Positions 1 to 5,572 of a stretch of DNA of 5,572 nucleotides are shown piece after piece. Position numbers and translations under genes: made by a program. Under the pieces are notes generated by a model. The model was not told the DNA's origin, made no database searches, and saw only the letters and a program-made list of their open reading frames with translations. Source of the DNA: Acetobacteraceae bacterium. Its GTDB lineage: Bacteria > Pseudomonadota > Alphaproteobacteria > Acetobacterales > Acetobacteraceae. Position 1 is the stretch's first letter. Each line of letters begins with the position of its first letter. Where the stretch lies: contig JASHVB010000111.1 of NCBI GenBank assembly GCA_030039695.1, forward strand, positions 1 through 5,572, written 5' to 3'.

Positions 1-67
1 AGTGTTGGCGATATGGCCTGTCCAGCAGCTCGGCCTTCGAGAGAGAGCCGGGAGAATTTATCCATAG
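1..67 (+). CDS. Possible 3' end of an upstream gene
   Basis: Reading from base 2, the sequence is open for 21 codons and stops at TAG (65-67); the tail ends in ...LGLRERAGRIYP. It lies 23 bp before the cupin start, a distance that would fit a co-transcribed upstream gene. The tail is too short to assign a family. A competing frame running straight into the cupin is also open here, so the call rests only on spacing and on the cupin having its own well-placed ribosome binding site. Low confidence. Confidence 0.2.
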   Translation, partial: VLAIWPVQQLGLRERAGRIYP

Positions 68-76
68 AATGGCGCC

Positions 77-82
77 AGGAGG
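77..82 (+). promoter_or_regulatory. Ribosome binding site of the cupin gene
   Basis: AGGAGG, a perfect Shine-Dalgarno core, sits 8 nt before the ATG at 91. It decides the start: the same frame is open further upstream from an ATG at 13, but the extra 26 residues are charged, have no cupin homology and lack a comparable ribosome binding site. Confidence 0.8.
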
Positions 83-90
83 AAGAGCGA

Positions 91-399
91 ATGCCCGAGC
101 ATCAGGACTACAATGTGACACTGCTGTTGAAGAACGACCACGTCCGTGTGACGAAGGTGGTGATTCCCGTGGGTCACACTATTCCGCGCCATAATCACCT
201 GCACGATTACACCGTGGTGCCGAGCGTGAGTGGTCAGATCAGGAAAACTACCTATCGTGGCGACAGCGTGGAGAAGCGGGAGGACATCGATCTCATTGTG
301 GATAGTCCGTATTGGGTCCAGGCGCAGGGGCCAGATATCGAGACCGAAGTACTTAATATTGGCACTGGGGTGGTAATTTTCACAAAAATAGAATGCTAG
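91..399 (+). CDS. Small single-domain cupin protein (BauB-like)
   Basis: A 102-residue protein that is essentially one cupin beta-barrel. The opening (NDHVRVTKVVIPVG, residues 15-28) leads into cupin motif 1: G28, H34, H36 and D39 in GHTIPRHNHLHDYTVV, closing at G48. This arrangement, a short barrel with HxHxxDYxVVP, resembles the small cupins annotated as beta-alanine degradation protein BauB-like; members of this group are soluble, and their biochemical activity is poorly defined. Motif 2 (residues 79-91, QGPDIETEVLNIG) keeps the asparagine-glycine pattern, but where relatives usually have a metal-binding His there is Thr85, so metal binding may be altered. H34, H36 and possibly H38 remain. 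The gene may be the last of a short operon entering from the left edge; two hairpins follow 31 bp after its stop. Cupin family is confident; function is not known. Confidence 0.85.
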   Translation: MPEHQDYNVTLLLKNDHVRVTKVVIPVGHTIPRHNHLHDYTVVPSVSGQIRKTTYRGDSVEKREDIDLIVDSPYWVQAQGPDIETEVLNIGTGVVIFTKIEC

Positions 400-430
400 C
401 TGGGCGGGACGTGCCGATTTTCATCATAAT

Positions 431-483
431 TGAGCCACCGCCGTACGGCTTGCCGGCCGTAGCTCACGAGTTAGATGCTCGTG
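431..483 (+). terminator. Two tandem hairpins after the cupin gene
   Basis: First hairpin: outer stem TGAGC (431-435) with GCTCA (462-466), inner stem TACGGC (444-449) with GCCGTA (456-461) and loop TTGCCG; the two stems abut on the 3' side and are separated by an 8-nt bulge on the 5' side. Second hairpin: CACGAG (465-470) with CTCGTG (478-483), a perfect 6-bp stem with a 7-nt loop, sharing two bases with the first so the two may be alternatives. No U-run follows, so intrinsic termination is doubtful; an mRNA 3'-end stabiliser or a Rho-assisted terminator would also fit. Confidence 0.35.
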
Positions 484-620
484 GAGTGGATAGAAAATAG
501 CACACGATTCTATAAGGATAACCTCCTGCCGCTGAATTTTTAGGTTAAACGTCTCCTGTCGACACTTGTATTCTCAGCTATGTAACCCAGGGTTGCTTTA
601 TCCGTTTCAGCGCGACCTAG

Positions 621-839
621 CTGCGATGCAGCGCGGACCGCACAGATTCCGACATCGCCGAAGGCCTCTGCGACTGGGGCCTCGGCTGCCCGGAGACCGG
701 ATCGCTGCGGATTTCCGAGCTGGCAGCCCTCGTCTCGCCGCTCGGCCTGCGCCCCGAGCGTGATGTCTACTTCAAACCGACGAAGGCATTGGGCCAATAC
801 GCTGAAGATGCACGTCTTGGCGGCTACATCCATGCGTGA
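621..839 (+). pseudogene. DUF2958 gene remnant, 5'-truncated
   Basis: From just after a TAG at 618-620, 72 codons are open to TGA (837-839). The translation carries the C-terminal hallmarks of DUF2958: GLCDWGLGCPETGSL (about residues 15-29), SELAALVSPLGLRPERDVYF (32-51), then KPTKALGQYAEDARLGG. Intact members begin with another several dozen residues (a PVVKLFTP-type segment), which are absent here, and neither a start codon nor a ribosome binding site precedes the fragment. DUF2958 genes are small, of unknown function, and are met mainly on conjugative plasmids and integrative elements next to transfer or replication accessory genes. Here no such neighbour remains, so this looks like debris of a former mobile region. 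Family recognised from remembered motif patterns; strand and frame are secure. Confidence 0.65.
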
Positions 840-1312
840 GGCCCGCAATGCACGCTCATCCTCAGATCAGGCGAGTGCCCGGCCCGCGCGTCGGCAGCCG
901 CCTTGAAGCTTTGACCAACGACCCGGCGAGCTGCGATCCTCCGATAGCACTACGAGACGGGCGCAAGTATCGGCAGCGGGCCCGCTGGAAATACATCTTG
1001 CCCCGGCTGATCAGGAAAGTATGTGGCAGGAATGTCGGCGACTTGACACGATGGGTCTTATGAGAAACATAGACACGGCAAAGTCATATCGGAATAGAAT
1101 GACAGCATAGCGCAATTTACGTGCTTTCCATTACTCTCCTTCCTCTCGCCGCGCCGGCTGGTCCCGTCGCCGCGTGGACAGAGAAAAGTAGCGACCTGCC
1201 CGAGGGGAGTGGGCCGACGCATCCTGCCTGGCGGGTGTGAAGCATTTCAGTGTGCTCATGTTGAGCGACCACTACGGTGATGCATCACAGGAACTCTCTC
1301 AGGCGATTCGAA
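840..1312. other. Gene-free stretch
   Basis: No protein family is recognisable on either strand. Several short frames are open, including one at 848-1063 and another at 907-1110, but none has a convincing ribosome binding site or a familiar motif. The stretch includes a perfect 14-bp palindrome (974-987). An exact TTGACA hexamer lies at 1043-1048 but has no good -10 partner. Confidence 0.5.
974..987. repeat. Perfect 14-bp palindrome
   Basis: CAGCGGGCCCGCTG is identical to its own reverse complement over all 14 bases. It lies in gene-free DNA. Without a spacer it is a poor RNA hairpin, so a protein-binding dyad is possible, but chance in GC-rich DNA is also plausible. Confidence 0.4.
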
Positions 1313-1504
1313 ATGACCAGGACAGAACGGATCGGCGGCGCCTTTGCAATTGCCGTGGCGGCCGCGCTACTGCTCTCGATCTGCACCCGAACAGGCAATC
1401 TTCACCCTGGTCTTCAGCAGTTTCTGTCGAACCGCATTGATCCGGCGGTCAACGCAATCAGCAGTAGCGTCGCTGAGCATTCCCAAGAAATGGCACCCCC
1501 GTAA
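1313..1504 (+). CDS. Doubtful small membrane protein
   Basis: A possible 63-residue protein starting MTRTERIGG and stopping at TAA (1502-1504). It has a basic N-terminus, one hydrophobic stretch (about residues 8-24, rich in Ala, Leu and Ile) and a polar tail ending in MAPP, the shape of a single-pass membrane or secreted peptide. GTG (1277) and ATG (1280) give longer versions. No good Shine-Dalgarno precedes any of these starts, and I recognise no family. It ends 57 bp before the YfeH-type transporter on the same strand, so it could be a leader gene of that unit. Competing frames are also open here, so it may well be non-coding. Confidence 0.25.
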   Translation: MTRTERIGGAFAIAVAAALLLSICTRTGNLHPGLQQFLSNRIDPAVNAISSSVAEHSQEMAPP

Positions 1505-1561
1505 CGAGCGGGCAGCGGGCGAACCCGTCGCGCAGCGGCGCGCATCATCCTGGGGGACATC

Positions 1562-2578
1562 ATGTGGTCGTGGTTCGTTGCACGTGCCAGCCGCGTGCGT
1601 CTCGATGCATTTGCGCTGTCACTCCTCGGCGTGGTTCTTGCCGCCACGTTGGTACCCTGCAGCGGCACCAGCGCAGTTGTCTTTCACGGTCTGGGTATAG
1701 CAGCAATCGCAACGCTGTTCTTTCTCCAGGGTGCTCGGTTGTCGCGCGGCGCCATCCTCGACGGCATCACCTGCTGGCGCCTCCATGTGACGATCGCGAC
1801 TACGACTTTTGTGCTATTTCCGCTGACCGGCCTTGCGCTGAGCGCGGCATTCCGGACGACGCTCCCGCCACTATTGTGGACGGGCGTTTTGTTCCTGTGC
1901 GCGTTGCCATCGACGGTGCAGTCATCGATTGCGCTGACATCCATGGCAAAGGGAAATGTAGCCGGTGCGATATGCTCCGCTACGGCCTCCAATGTGGCGG
2001 GCATCGCTCTTACGCCGCTTATCTTTGGCGTCATGTCACGCGTGCACGGTGGCGGCGTCTCCCTGGATGGTGTCGCACAGGTGTTTTGTCAACTGCTGGT
2101 GCCGTTCGTTGTCGGTCATTGGCTTCGCCCCAAGATTGGCGGTTGGGTAGACAGCAATCGCCGGGTGCTCTCATTCACCGATCGCGGTTCCATTCTTCTG
2201 GTTGTGTACGGTGCGTTCAGTGCCGCCGTCGTGCACGGGATCTGGCATCGGCTCCCGTCCACCGTTCTGTTGCTGCTGATGCTCATTGTGGGATTCATTC
2301 TGGCAATCGTTCTGCTCGGCATCAAGTTCGCCTGCGTTGCACTCGGTTTTGGGAATGAGGATATCAGTGCGGCCACGTTCTGCGGCTCCCAGAAGTCGTT
2401 GGTGAGCGGCGTGCCCATGGCAATTGCATTGTTTTCCGCTGCTGCCATGGGCCCGATATTAATCCCCATCATGATCTACTATCCCATGCAGCTCGTGGTG
2501 TGTGCTTGGCTGGCCGGACATTATGCGCTGGCAGCAAATGCCGCATTGACTGGTCATGAGTTCTCTCCATCTCGATAA
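1562..2578 (+). CDS. YfeH-type bile acid:sodium symporter-like transporter
   Basis: A 338-residue inner-membrane protein with about ten hydrophobic segments, close to the length of E. coli YfeH. It belongs to the SBF-like group (PF13593) of the bile acid:sodium symporter superfamily. Family signatures in order: FFLQGARLSR (53-62), WRLH and TFVLFP (72-87), CALPSTVQSSIALTS (113-127), GNVAGAICSATASN (131-144), LLVPF (178-182), DRGSILLVVYGAFS (207-220) and FCGSQKSLVSGVPMA (273-287). The paired unwound-helix motifs around 115-144 and 273-287 correspond to the substrate and sodium crossing region in this fold. Members are predicted sodium-coupled organic-anion carriers, but the substrate is unknown and bile acids need not be one. 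The ATG is preceded by GGGGGA (1552-1557) at 4 nt; no other Met occurs before residue 127. No regulator adjoins it. The frame is intact and all core motifs are present. Confidence 0.9.
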   Translation: MWSWFVARASRVRLDAFALSLLGVVLAATLVPCSGTSAVVFHGLGIAAIATLFFLQGARLSRGAILDGITCWRLHVTIATTTFVLFPLTGLALSAAFRTTLPPLLWTGVLFLCALPSTVQSSIALTSMAKGNVAGAICSATASNVAGIALTPLIFGVMSRVHGGGVSLDGVAQVFCQLLVPFVVGHWLRPKIGGWVDSNRRVLSFTDRGSILLVVYGAFSAAVVHGIWHRLPSTVLLLLMLIVGFILAIVLLGIKFACVALGFGNEDISAATFCGSQKSLVSGVPMAIALFSAAAMGPILIPIMIYYPMQLVVCAWLAGHYALAANAALTGHEFSPSR

Positions 2579-2713
2579 TCGTCCGAGACAGTGTACTTGA
2601 GCGTGTGCGTCCGCTGTCGCAACGAGTATGAGCCGGTTCCCAAAACCCAATTGCTCTCAAGAGGATTCCAGCCTGGTCGTAACGCCCATGCTAAAGGTGA
2701 TAATCTACTAGAT

Positions 2714-2733
2714 GTATCATTCTGGCGTGATAC
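2714..2733. promoter_or_regulatory. Operator-like dyad in AT-rich patch
   Basis: GTATCA (2714-2719) and TGATAC (2728-2733) are exact inverted copies separated by 8 nt, spacing compatible with a dimeric repressor site. A further TGATA-containing copy lies just upstream (GGTGATAATC, about 2697-2706). No intact gene starts nearby on either strand, so a regulatory role is only suggested by the symmetry and base composition. Confidence 0.25.
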
Positions 2734-3333
2734 GCTGCAATTTATCCAATAATCAACTGATATAAAGAGATGTGGCGCTCAGTTGGATCGCCATCCGATC
2801 CTTGGTTGCAAGGCGTCCTCCGCGAAGATGTCGTCCACGCAGTCTTCGCACGAGATCGTGCGCAAGATGGCGAAGCTGTTTAACATGCGCTGCAGAGCCG
2901 CGCGAACCTTCGCACGGGGTGCCCACGATACTGGCATAGAGGCCCAAGGCACGGTATCGTTCGACCGAGTAGGCCACGATCAGCAAGGACATGTCAGGCT
3001 ATTATCGGCCTGAGTGGGCGAACCATTGCTTCCGCGGTCGGCCGCTCTATACCCGATGACCTGGTGGTGCCGAGAGCAGCCCGGCTGGCCAGGGTCGGGC
3101 ACGGCCGTTGGGATAATCGCTATGTTCAGACATCCTGAAACAGTCGATCTTGGCCTTTGAAATCGCTGACCTTTTCGTGCGCTGAGATGCGGGCCAATAC
3201 CTGTCCGGTTTTGCTGTCCGCACAGCGCGAATACAGCCAAACTGCGACGGTTTTGGGGCAATGAACACGGACCCAATCCTGTCTGCTTGTAGGTTCAGCG
3301 TCGAGACCGGACATTCGAGCGATCCGCTGTGTC

Positions 3334-3339
3334 AGGAGG
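3334..3339 (+). promoter_or_regulatory. Surviving ribosome binding site of the broken VOC gene
   Basis: AGGAGG followed by a 4-nt spacer and ATG at 3344. The frame opened by this ATG is not the one carrying the VOC motifs, but the element lies where the start of a full-length VOC gene of roughly 150 codons would be, which supports it being the original start. Confidence 0.45.
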
Positions 3340-3343
3340 TCTG

Positions 3344-3807
3344 ATGTTACGCTCCGTCCTGCAGCTAATATGCATTCGTGCGGGCAGGGGAAGCCTGCCA
3401 CGCTCAACCTGTGCGGTATTGGCCACGGTCTGTTTCAAGTCACCCACGGGAAGTCTCGCCGCGGTTCTGCGGTGACGTGGTGGGGTTCGCACCGCCGAAT
3501 ACGCGAGAGCTCGGCAGCGTGTTCATGACTCGGGACGACGGCTTTCATACGATCGACATTGCCCAACCTGCCGCACCGCAGGCTGCAGCAAGGTCGCAGC
3601 CCGGAGAGCTCGGGCTCGCGTATATCGCGTTCAAGGTGGCCAGCTATGCGGCGTTGCGCGAAGCCTGCACGCGCCAGCCCAGAACGGTGGGGAGACCCAG
3701 AGTGCCGCCGACCATGTCTGCCGGCGCGGCTCCTCCGTGCGGGCGGTTTCCCCTTCTTCCAGGACGTGAAATGTCGTGCTCGCAACCCCGAGCGCGGCGC
3801 GGTGTAG
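3344..3807 (+). pseudogene. Frameshifted VOC (glyoxalase/extradiol dioxygenase-fold) gene
   Basis: VOC motifs appear in order but in different frames. Bases around 3409-3459 read GIGHGLFQVTHGKSR, the first strand with its metal-binding His. From 3462 another frame reads RFCGDVVGF, then GSVFMTRDDGFHTIDIAQ, then GELGLAYIAFKVASYAALREA. From about 3690 a third reads ADHVCRRGSSVRAV, and PFFQD at the end recalls the YFxDPDG turn. The intact relative would be about 150 residues, matching the 464 bp spanned. The usual His in the GLxHIAF strand is Tyr here (GLAYIAF), and no clear C-terminal Glu ligand remains, so the site would be dead even if the frames were repaired. VOC enzymes of this type use a divalent metal for ring cleavage or isomerisation of small metabolites. 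The MFS gene follows at 34 bp, pointing to a former operon. Confidence 0.7.
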
Positions 3808-3841
3808 ACTGGTGCGGGAAATCGTCAGGGAAGCACCCGGA

Positions 3842-5083
3842 ATGACCAGCATAGGCGCGCCCGCTCGCAGCCTGGAGACGCCCCAATCCTGGCTCGTCGC
3901 CACGGTGGCGTTGTGCATCCTTGGCCTCTCGTACGGCGCACCCCTCGCGACTGTCGTGGCGCTGGAGCCCATTGCGAAATCATTTGGCACCGACCGTTCC
4001 GCGCCAGCCCTGGCGGTGGCCATGACCTATATTGGCGCCGGCGGTGGCGGCATCTTCATGGGCTGGCTATCGCAACGCATCGGTGTGAGGGCCATCGTGA
4101 TGGCGTGCGGCACCATGATGGGCGCCGGCATGGTGTTTGCCTCCTCTGGTGGGATTTGGCGGCTCTGTCTGAGCAATCTGCTGTTGGTCGGCTTGCTCGG
4201 TGCAGCCGGCATGTTCGCGCCGCTGATGACTTACGTCAGCATGTGGTTCGACAAACGGCGTGGCTCAGCCGTCGCCCTGATCTCCTCTGGCCAGTACATC
4301 GCCGGCGCAGTGTGGCCGGGGGTGTTCGAGCTTGGCATCCAGCGCTACGGCTGGCGGCAGACGATGTTCGGCTTTGGCTGCTTAGTTGCCTGCTCGATCG
4401 TGGCGCTTGCGGCAGTATTTCTGCGCCGTCCGCCGGAGGCACCGCTGTTCGGTTCGGTTCATGCCGGACCACGCGCCAGCCTGCGCAGGCTCGACCTGCC
4501 GCCGAACGTGACCTGCGCCTTGCTCGGCGTCGCCGTGTTCTGCTGCTGTGTAACGATGTCGATCCCGATGGCGCACATGGTTGCCTTCTGCACCGATATT
4601 GGGCTGGGACCGACCACGGGCGCAGCGATGCTGTCCGTATTGCTTGGTATGGCGTTCTTCGCCCGGCAGTTCTGGGGCTGGCTGGCGGACCGGATCGGTG
4701 GATTGCAGATGATCTTCTGGGCTTCGGCCGGGCAGGCGACCGCGACAGCCGGCTTCCTGCTTACGCAGAACGAGGTCGGGCTGTATACGGTGTCAGCCGC
4801 CTTTGGTCTCGGCTTATCGGGGCTGGTCCCGGGTTACGTTCTTGCAGTGCGGGAGCTGTTCCCGGCGTCGGAGGCAGGCTGGCGGATTCCGGTAGTGCTG
4901 TTCCCTGGTTCGCTCGGCATGGCGGTTGGCGGATGGCTGGCGGGGGTAATCTACGACCACTTCGCCTATTACGAACCGGCGTTTGCAATTGGCGTGTTGT
5001 TCAATTTGCTCAACCTTGTCGTGATCAGCTCGCTGGTGCTGCGCGGGCGGAGTCTACGGATGGCCGCGACAGTAGGGGGATAG
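3842..5083 (+). CDS. MFS transporter (monocarboxylate/oxalate-formate antiporter-like)
   Basis: A 413-residue, 12-helix major facilitator in the inner membrane. The N-terminal half opens LGLSYGAPLATVVALEPIA (27-45), with the motif A loop between helices 2 and 3 as GWLSQRIGVR (74-83) and MWFDKRRGSAVALISSG (134-150), a loop common in organic-acid MFS carriers. A cytoplasmic linker (about 195-222) separates the halves. The C-terminal half repeats motif A as GWLADRIGG (279-287), then SAAFGLGLSGLVPGY (318-332), VRELFP and GMAVGGWLAGVIYD. The overall pattern fits the oxalate/formate and monocarboxylate carrier branch, so a small carboxylate is a reasonable guess; the substrate is not determined. 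ATG at 3842 is chosen because AGGGAA (3827-3832) precedes it by 9 nt and hydrophobic sequence begins soon after; an upstream GTG at 3776 would add 22 unconserved residues overlapping the VOC remnant. The frame is intact. Confidence 0.88.
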   Translation: MTSIGAPARSLETPQSWLVATVALCILGLSYGAPLATVVALEPIAKSFGTDRSAPALAVAMTYIGAGGGGIFMGWLSQRIGVRAIVMACGTMMGAGMVFASSGGIWRLCLSNLLLVGLLGAAGMFAPLMTYVSMWFDKRRGSAVALISSGQYIAGAVWPGVFELGIQRYGWRQTMFGFGCLVACSIVALAAVFLRRPPEAPLFGSVHAGPRASLRRLDLPPNVTCALLGVAVFCCCVTMSIPMAHMVAFCTDIGLGPTTGAAMLSVLLGMAFFARQFWGWLADRIGGLQMIFWASAGQATATAGFLLTQNEVGLYTVSAAFGLGLSGLVPGYVLAVRELFPASEAGWRIPVVLFPGSLGMAVGGWLAGVIYDHFAYYEPAFAIGVLFNLLNLVVISSLVLRGRSLRMAATVGG

Positions 5084-5091
5084 CAACAACG

Positions 5092-5114
5092 TCTTCCGCG
5101 TAGCACGCGGGAGA
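5092..5114 (+). terminator. Hairpin just after the MFS gene
   Basis: TCTTCCGCGT (5092-5101) pairs with ACGCGGGAGA (5105-5114) over 10 bp with one G-U pair and the 3-nt loop AGC. It begins 8 bp after the MFS stop, a usual place for a terminator. No U-run follows, so it may act with Rho or as an mRNA-end stabiliser. Confidence 0.5.
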
Positions 5115-5120
5115 GCTCAA

Positions 5121-5186
5121 GGCGCGCTTCATGCGCCGAGGGCGGGGTGCTGCAGTTCCGCCCGCTGCACCGGCACCCACGGTGCC
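5121..5186. repeat. Three further hairpins between convergent genes
   Basis: GGCGC (5121-5125) pairs with GCGCC (5133-5137) around a 7-nt loop. GGGCGG (5140-5145) pairs with CCGCCC (5158-5163) around 12 nt. GGCACC (5172-5177) pairs with GGTGCC (5181-5186) around CAC. They follow each other without overlap. No coding sequence is credible here. Confidence 0.45.
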
Positions 5187-5195
5187 TCCGACCGC

Positions 5196-5224
5196 GACCT
5201 CTCCCATCGCAGGCGGGAGAGGTC
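5196..5224 (-). terminator. Strong hairpin at the 3' end of the acyl-CoA dehydrogenase gene
   Basis: GACCTCTCCC (5196-5205) and GGGAGAGGTC (5215-5224) form a perfect 10-bp stem with a 9-nt loop. Its edge is 3 bp from the stop codon of the minus-strand dehydrogenase gene, so it would fold in that gene's 3' end; it can also serve the convergent MFS transcript, where TTCTC follows. CCTCTCCC/GGGAGAGG hairpins recur between genes in many GC-rich proteobacteria, so this may be a copy of such a dispersed element. Confidence 0.55.
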
Positions 5225-5227
5225 TTC

Positions 5228-5572
5228 TCAGACCCACCGCATGCCCGGCGTCAGGCCCAGCATGTGCTGCCCCACGGTCTCGAAATGCGACCGCCTTCCC
5301 TGCAACTGCTGCGACACGGCGTTGATATCGCGCAGCCGGCGCTCGAACGGCTGGTTGTCGAACACCGCGGTCGATCCCGCCTCATGATAGATCGCTGTCA
5401 CCACGTCACGCGCCTCGTGGATCGCATAAGTCCCCGCCTGGCGCACCGCGACGCGCTGGTCGACCGAGATGTTCCGCCCGGTTGCCGCCACGTCGGCGTA
5501 GACCTGCTGCATTATATGGATCAGGTATTGCCGCGCCGCTTTCAGCCGCACATCGGATAGCCCGCCGATATG
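5228..5572 (-). CDS. Acyl-CoA dehydrogenase family flavoenzyme, C-terminal part
   Basis: The last 115 residues of a gene that begins beyond the right edge. The sequence is the helical C-terminal domain of the acyl-CoA dehydrogenase fold, of the Acyl-CoA_dh_2 type (PF08028) found in DszC- and HsaA-like flavin-dependent monooxygenases. Recognisable segments: DVRLKAARQYL (near the window edge), ISVDQRVAVRQAGTYAIHEA, then AGSTAVFDNQPFERRLRDIN, then AVSQQLQGRRSHFETVGQ and LG near the end; the protein closes ...RWV before TGA at 5230-5228. In this family the Gly-Ser-Ala/Thr turn and the RxxRD segment lie at the flavin and subunit interface. It is either a dehydrogenase or a flavin-dependent oxygenase acting on a small acid, amine or aromatic substrate; the visible part cannot separate these. 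It is convergent with the MFS gene, so not in the same operon. Confidence 0.88.
   Translation of the reverse strand, partial: HIGGLSDVRLKAARQYLIHIMQQVYADVAATGRNISVDQRVAVRQAGTYAIHEARDVVTAIYHEAGSTAVFDNQPFERRLRDINAVSQQLQGRRSHFETVGQHMLGLTPGMRWV

Larger units (their letters stand above)
2579..3343. other. Long stretch without a defensible gene
   Basis: About 765 bp with no clear gene. Bases 2690-2770 are visibly AT-rich against the surroundings and contain a dyad at 2714-2733. On the minus strand, 2992 down to 2753 is open and its translation (RALGLYASIVG, then HVKQLRHLAHDLVRRL) faintly recalls the C-terminal end of IclR-type effector domains, but there is no ribosome binding site. A second minus-strand frame (3407 to 3126) and a plus-strand frame ending at about 3129 are open too, without recognisable motifs. 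Short inverted repeats occur at 2847-2862 (CGCACGA, GA, TCGTGCG) and 2902-2913 (GCGAA, CC, TTCGC). Degraded genes are the best guess. Confidence 0.45.

Noticed and set aside
13..90. N-terminal extension of the cupin starting at ATG 13
   Set aside because: AGGAGG at 77-82 places the start at 91; the extension has no cupin-like sequence and may overlap the end of an upstream gene.
1043..1071. Promoter with exact TTGACA at 1043-1048
   Set aside because: No acceptable -10 hexamer at 16-18 nt, and the nearest credible gene starts hundreds of bases downstream.
1564..2358. Long plus-strand frame inside the YfeH-type gene
   Set aside because: It is rich in Arg, Cys and His, has no family motif and is the offset-frame shadow of the transporter, whose motifs are all in the other frame.
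2770..2883. A 37-codon frame beginning ATGTGGCGC after AAAGAG
   Set aside because: The purine run touches the start codon, leaving no spacer, and the peptide matches nothing I recognise.
3913..5103. A 396-codon plus-strand frame overlapping the MFS gene
   Set aside because: The translation is Arg- and His-rich without membrane segments; it is a high-GC shadow frame of the MFS gene.
5147..5560. Plus-strand frame over the intergenic hairpins and the dehydrogenase gene
   Set aside because: Its antisense reading contains a well-matched acyl-CoA dehydrogenase C-terminus; the plus frame has no motif and runs through the hairpin cluster.
1..5572. CRISPR array, tRNA, or insertion sequence with terminal repeats
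   Set aside because: No regularly spaced repeats, no cloverleaf-like segment and no transposase motif were found on reading both strands by eye.

Overview
The window reads as a piece of a GC-rich proteobacterial genome or large replicon. I lean towards an alpha- or betaproteobacterium, with low confidence, because there is no rRNA or housekeeping gene to place it. Three clearly intact genes are present: a small cupin, a YfeH-type (SBF-like) membrane transporter and an MFS transporter. The C-terminal end of an acyl-CoA dehydrogenase family flavoenzyme enters from the right edge on the minus strand. Two further genes are recognisable only as wrecks: a DUF2958 remnant and a frameshifted glyoxalase/dioxygenase-fold (VOC) gene. 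No complete mobile element, RNA gene or CRISPR array was found.

Layout. Bases 1-67 may hold the last codons of an upstream gene. Bases 91-399 are a single-domain cupin with a strong Shine-Dalgarno, followed by two tandem hairpins (431-483). Bases 484-1561 are mostly gene-free but contain the 3' two-thirds of a DUF2958 gene (621-839), a perfect 14-bp palindrome (974-987) and a doubtful small membrane ORF (1313-1504). The YfeH-type transporter fills 1562-2578. Bases 2579-3343 hold no gene I can defend; there is an AT-rich patch with a dyad near 2714-2733. The broken VOC gene (3344-3807) keeps a perfect AGGAGG and lies just upstream of the MFS transporter (3842-5083), so the two were probably once an operon. 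Between the MFS gene and the convergent acyl-CoA dehydrogenase there are 144 bp that carry five successive hairpins, the last with a perfect 10-bp stem almost touching the dehydrogenase stop codon.

How the pieces fit. The surviving proteins are the kinds found in peripheral catabolism of small organic or aromatic compounds: uptake carriers, a cupin, a VOC enzyme and a flavin-dependent dehydrogenase/monooxygenase. No gene fixes a substrate, and the genes are not in one intact operon. The main message is decay. Coding density is low, a gene typical of plasmids and integrative elements survives only as a fragment, and the VOC gene has lost its frame and at least one metal ligand. I see no convincing undescribed system; the most notable non-coding structure is the hairpin cluster at 5092-5224.
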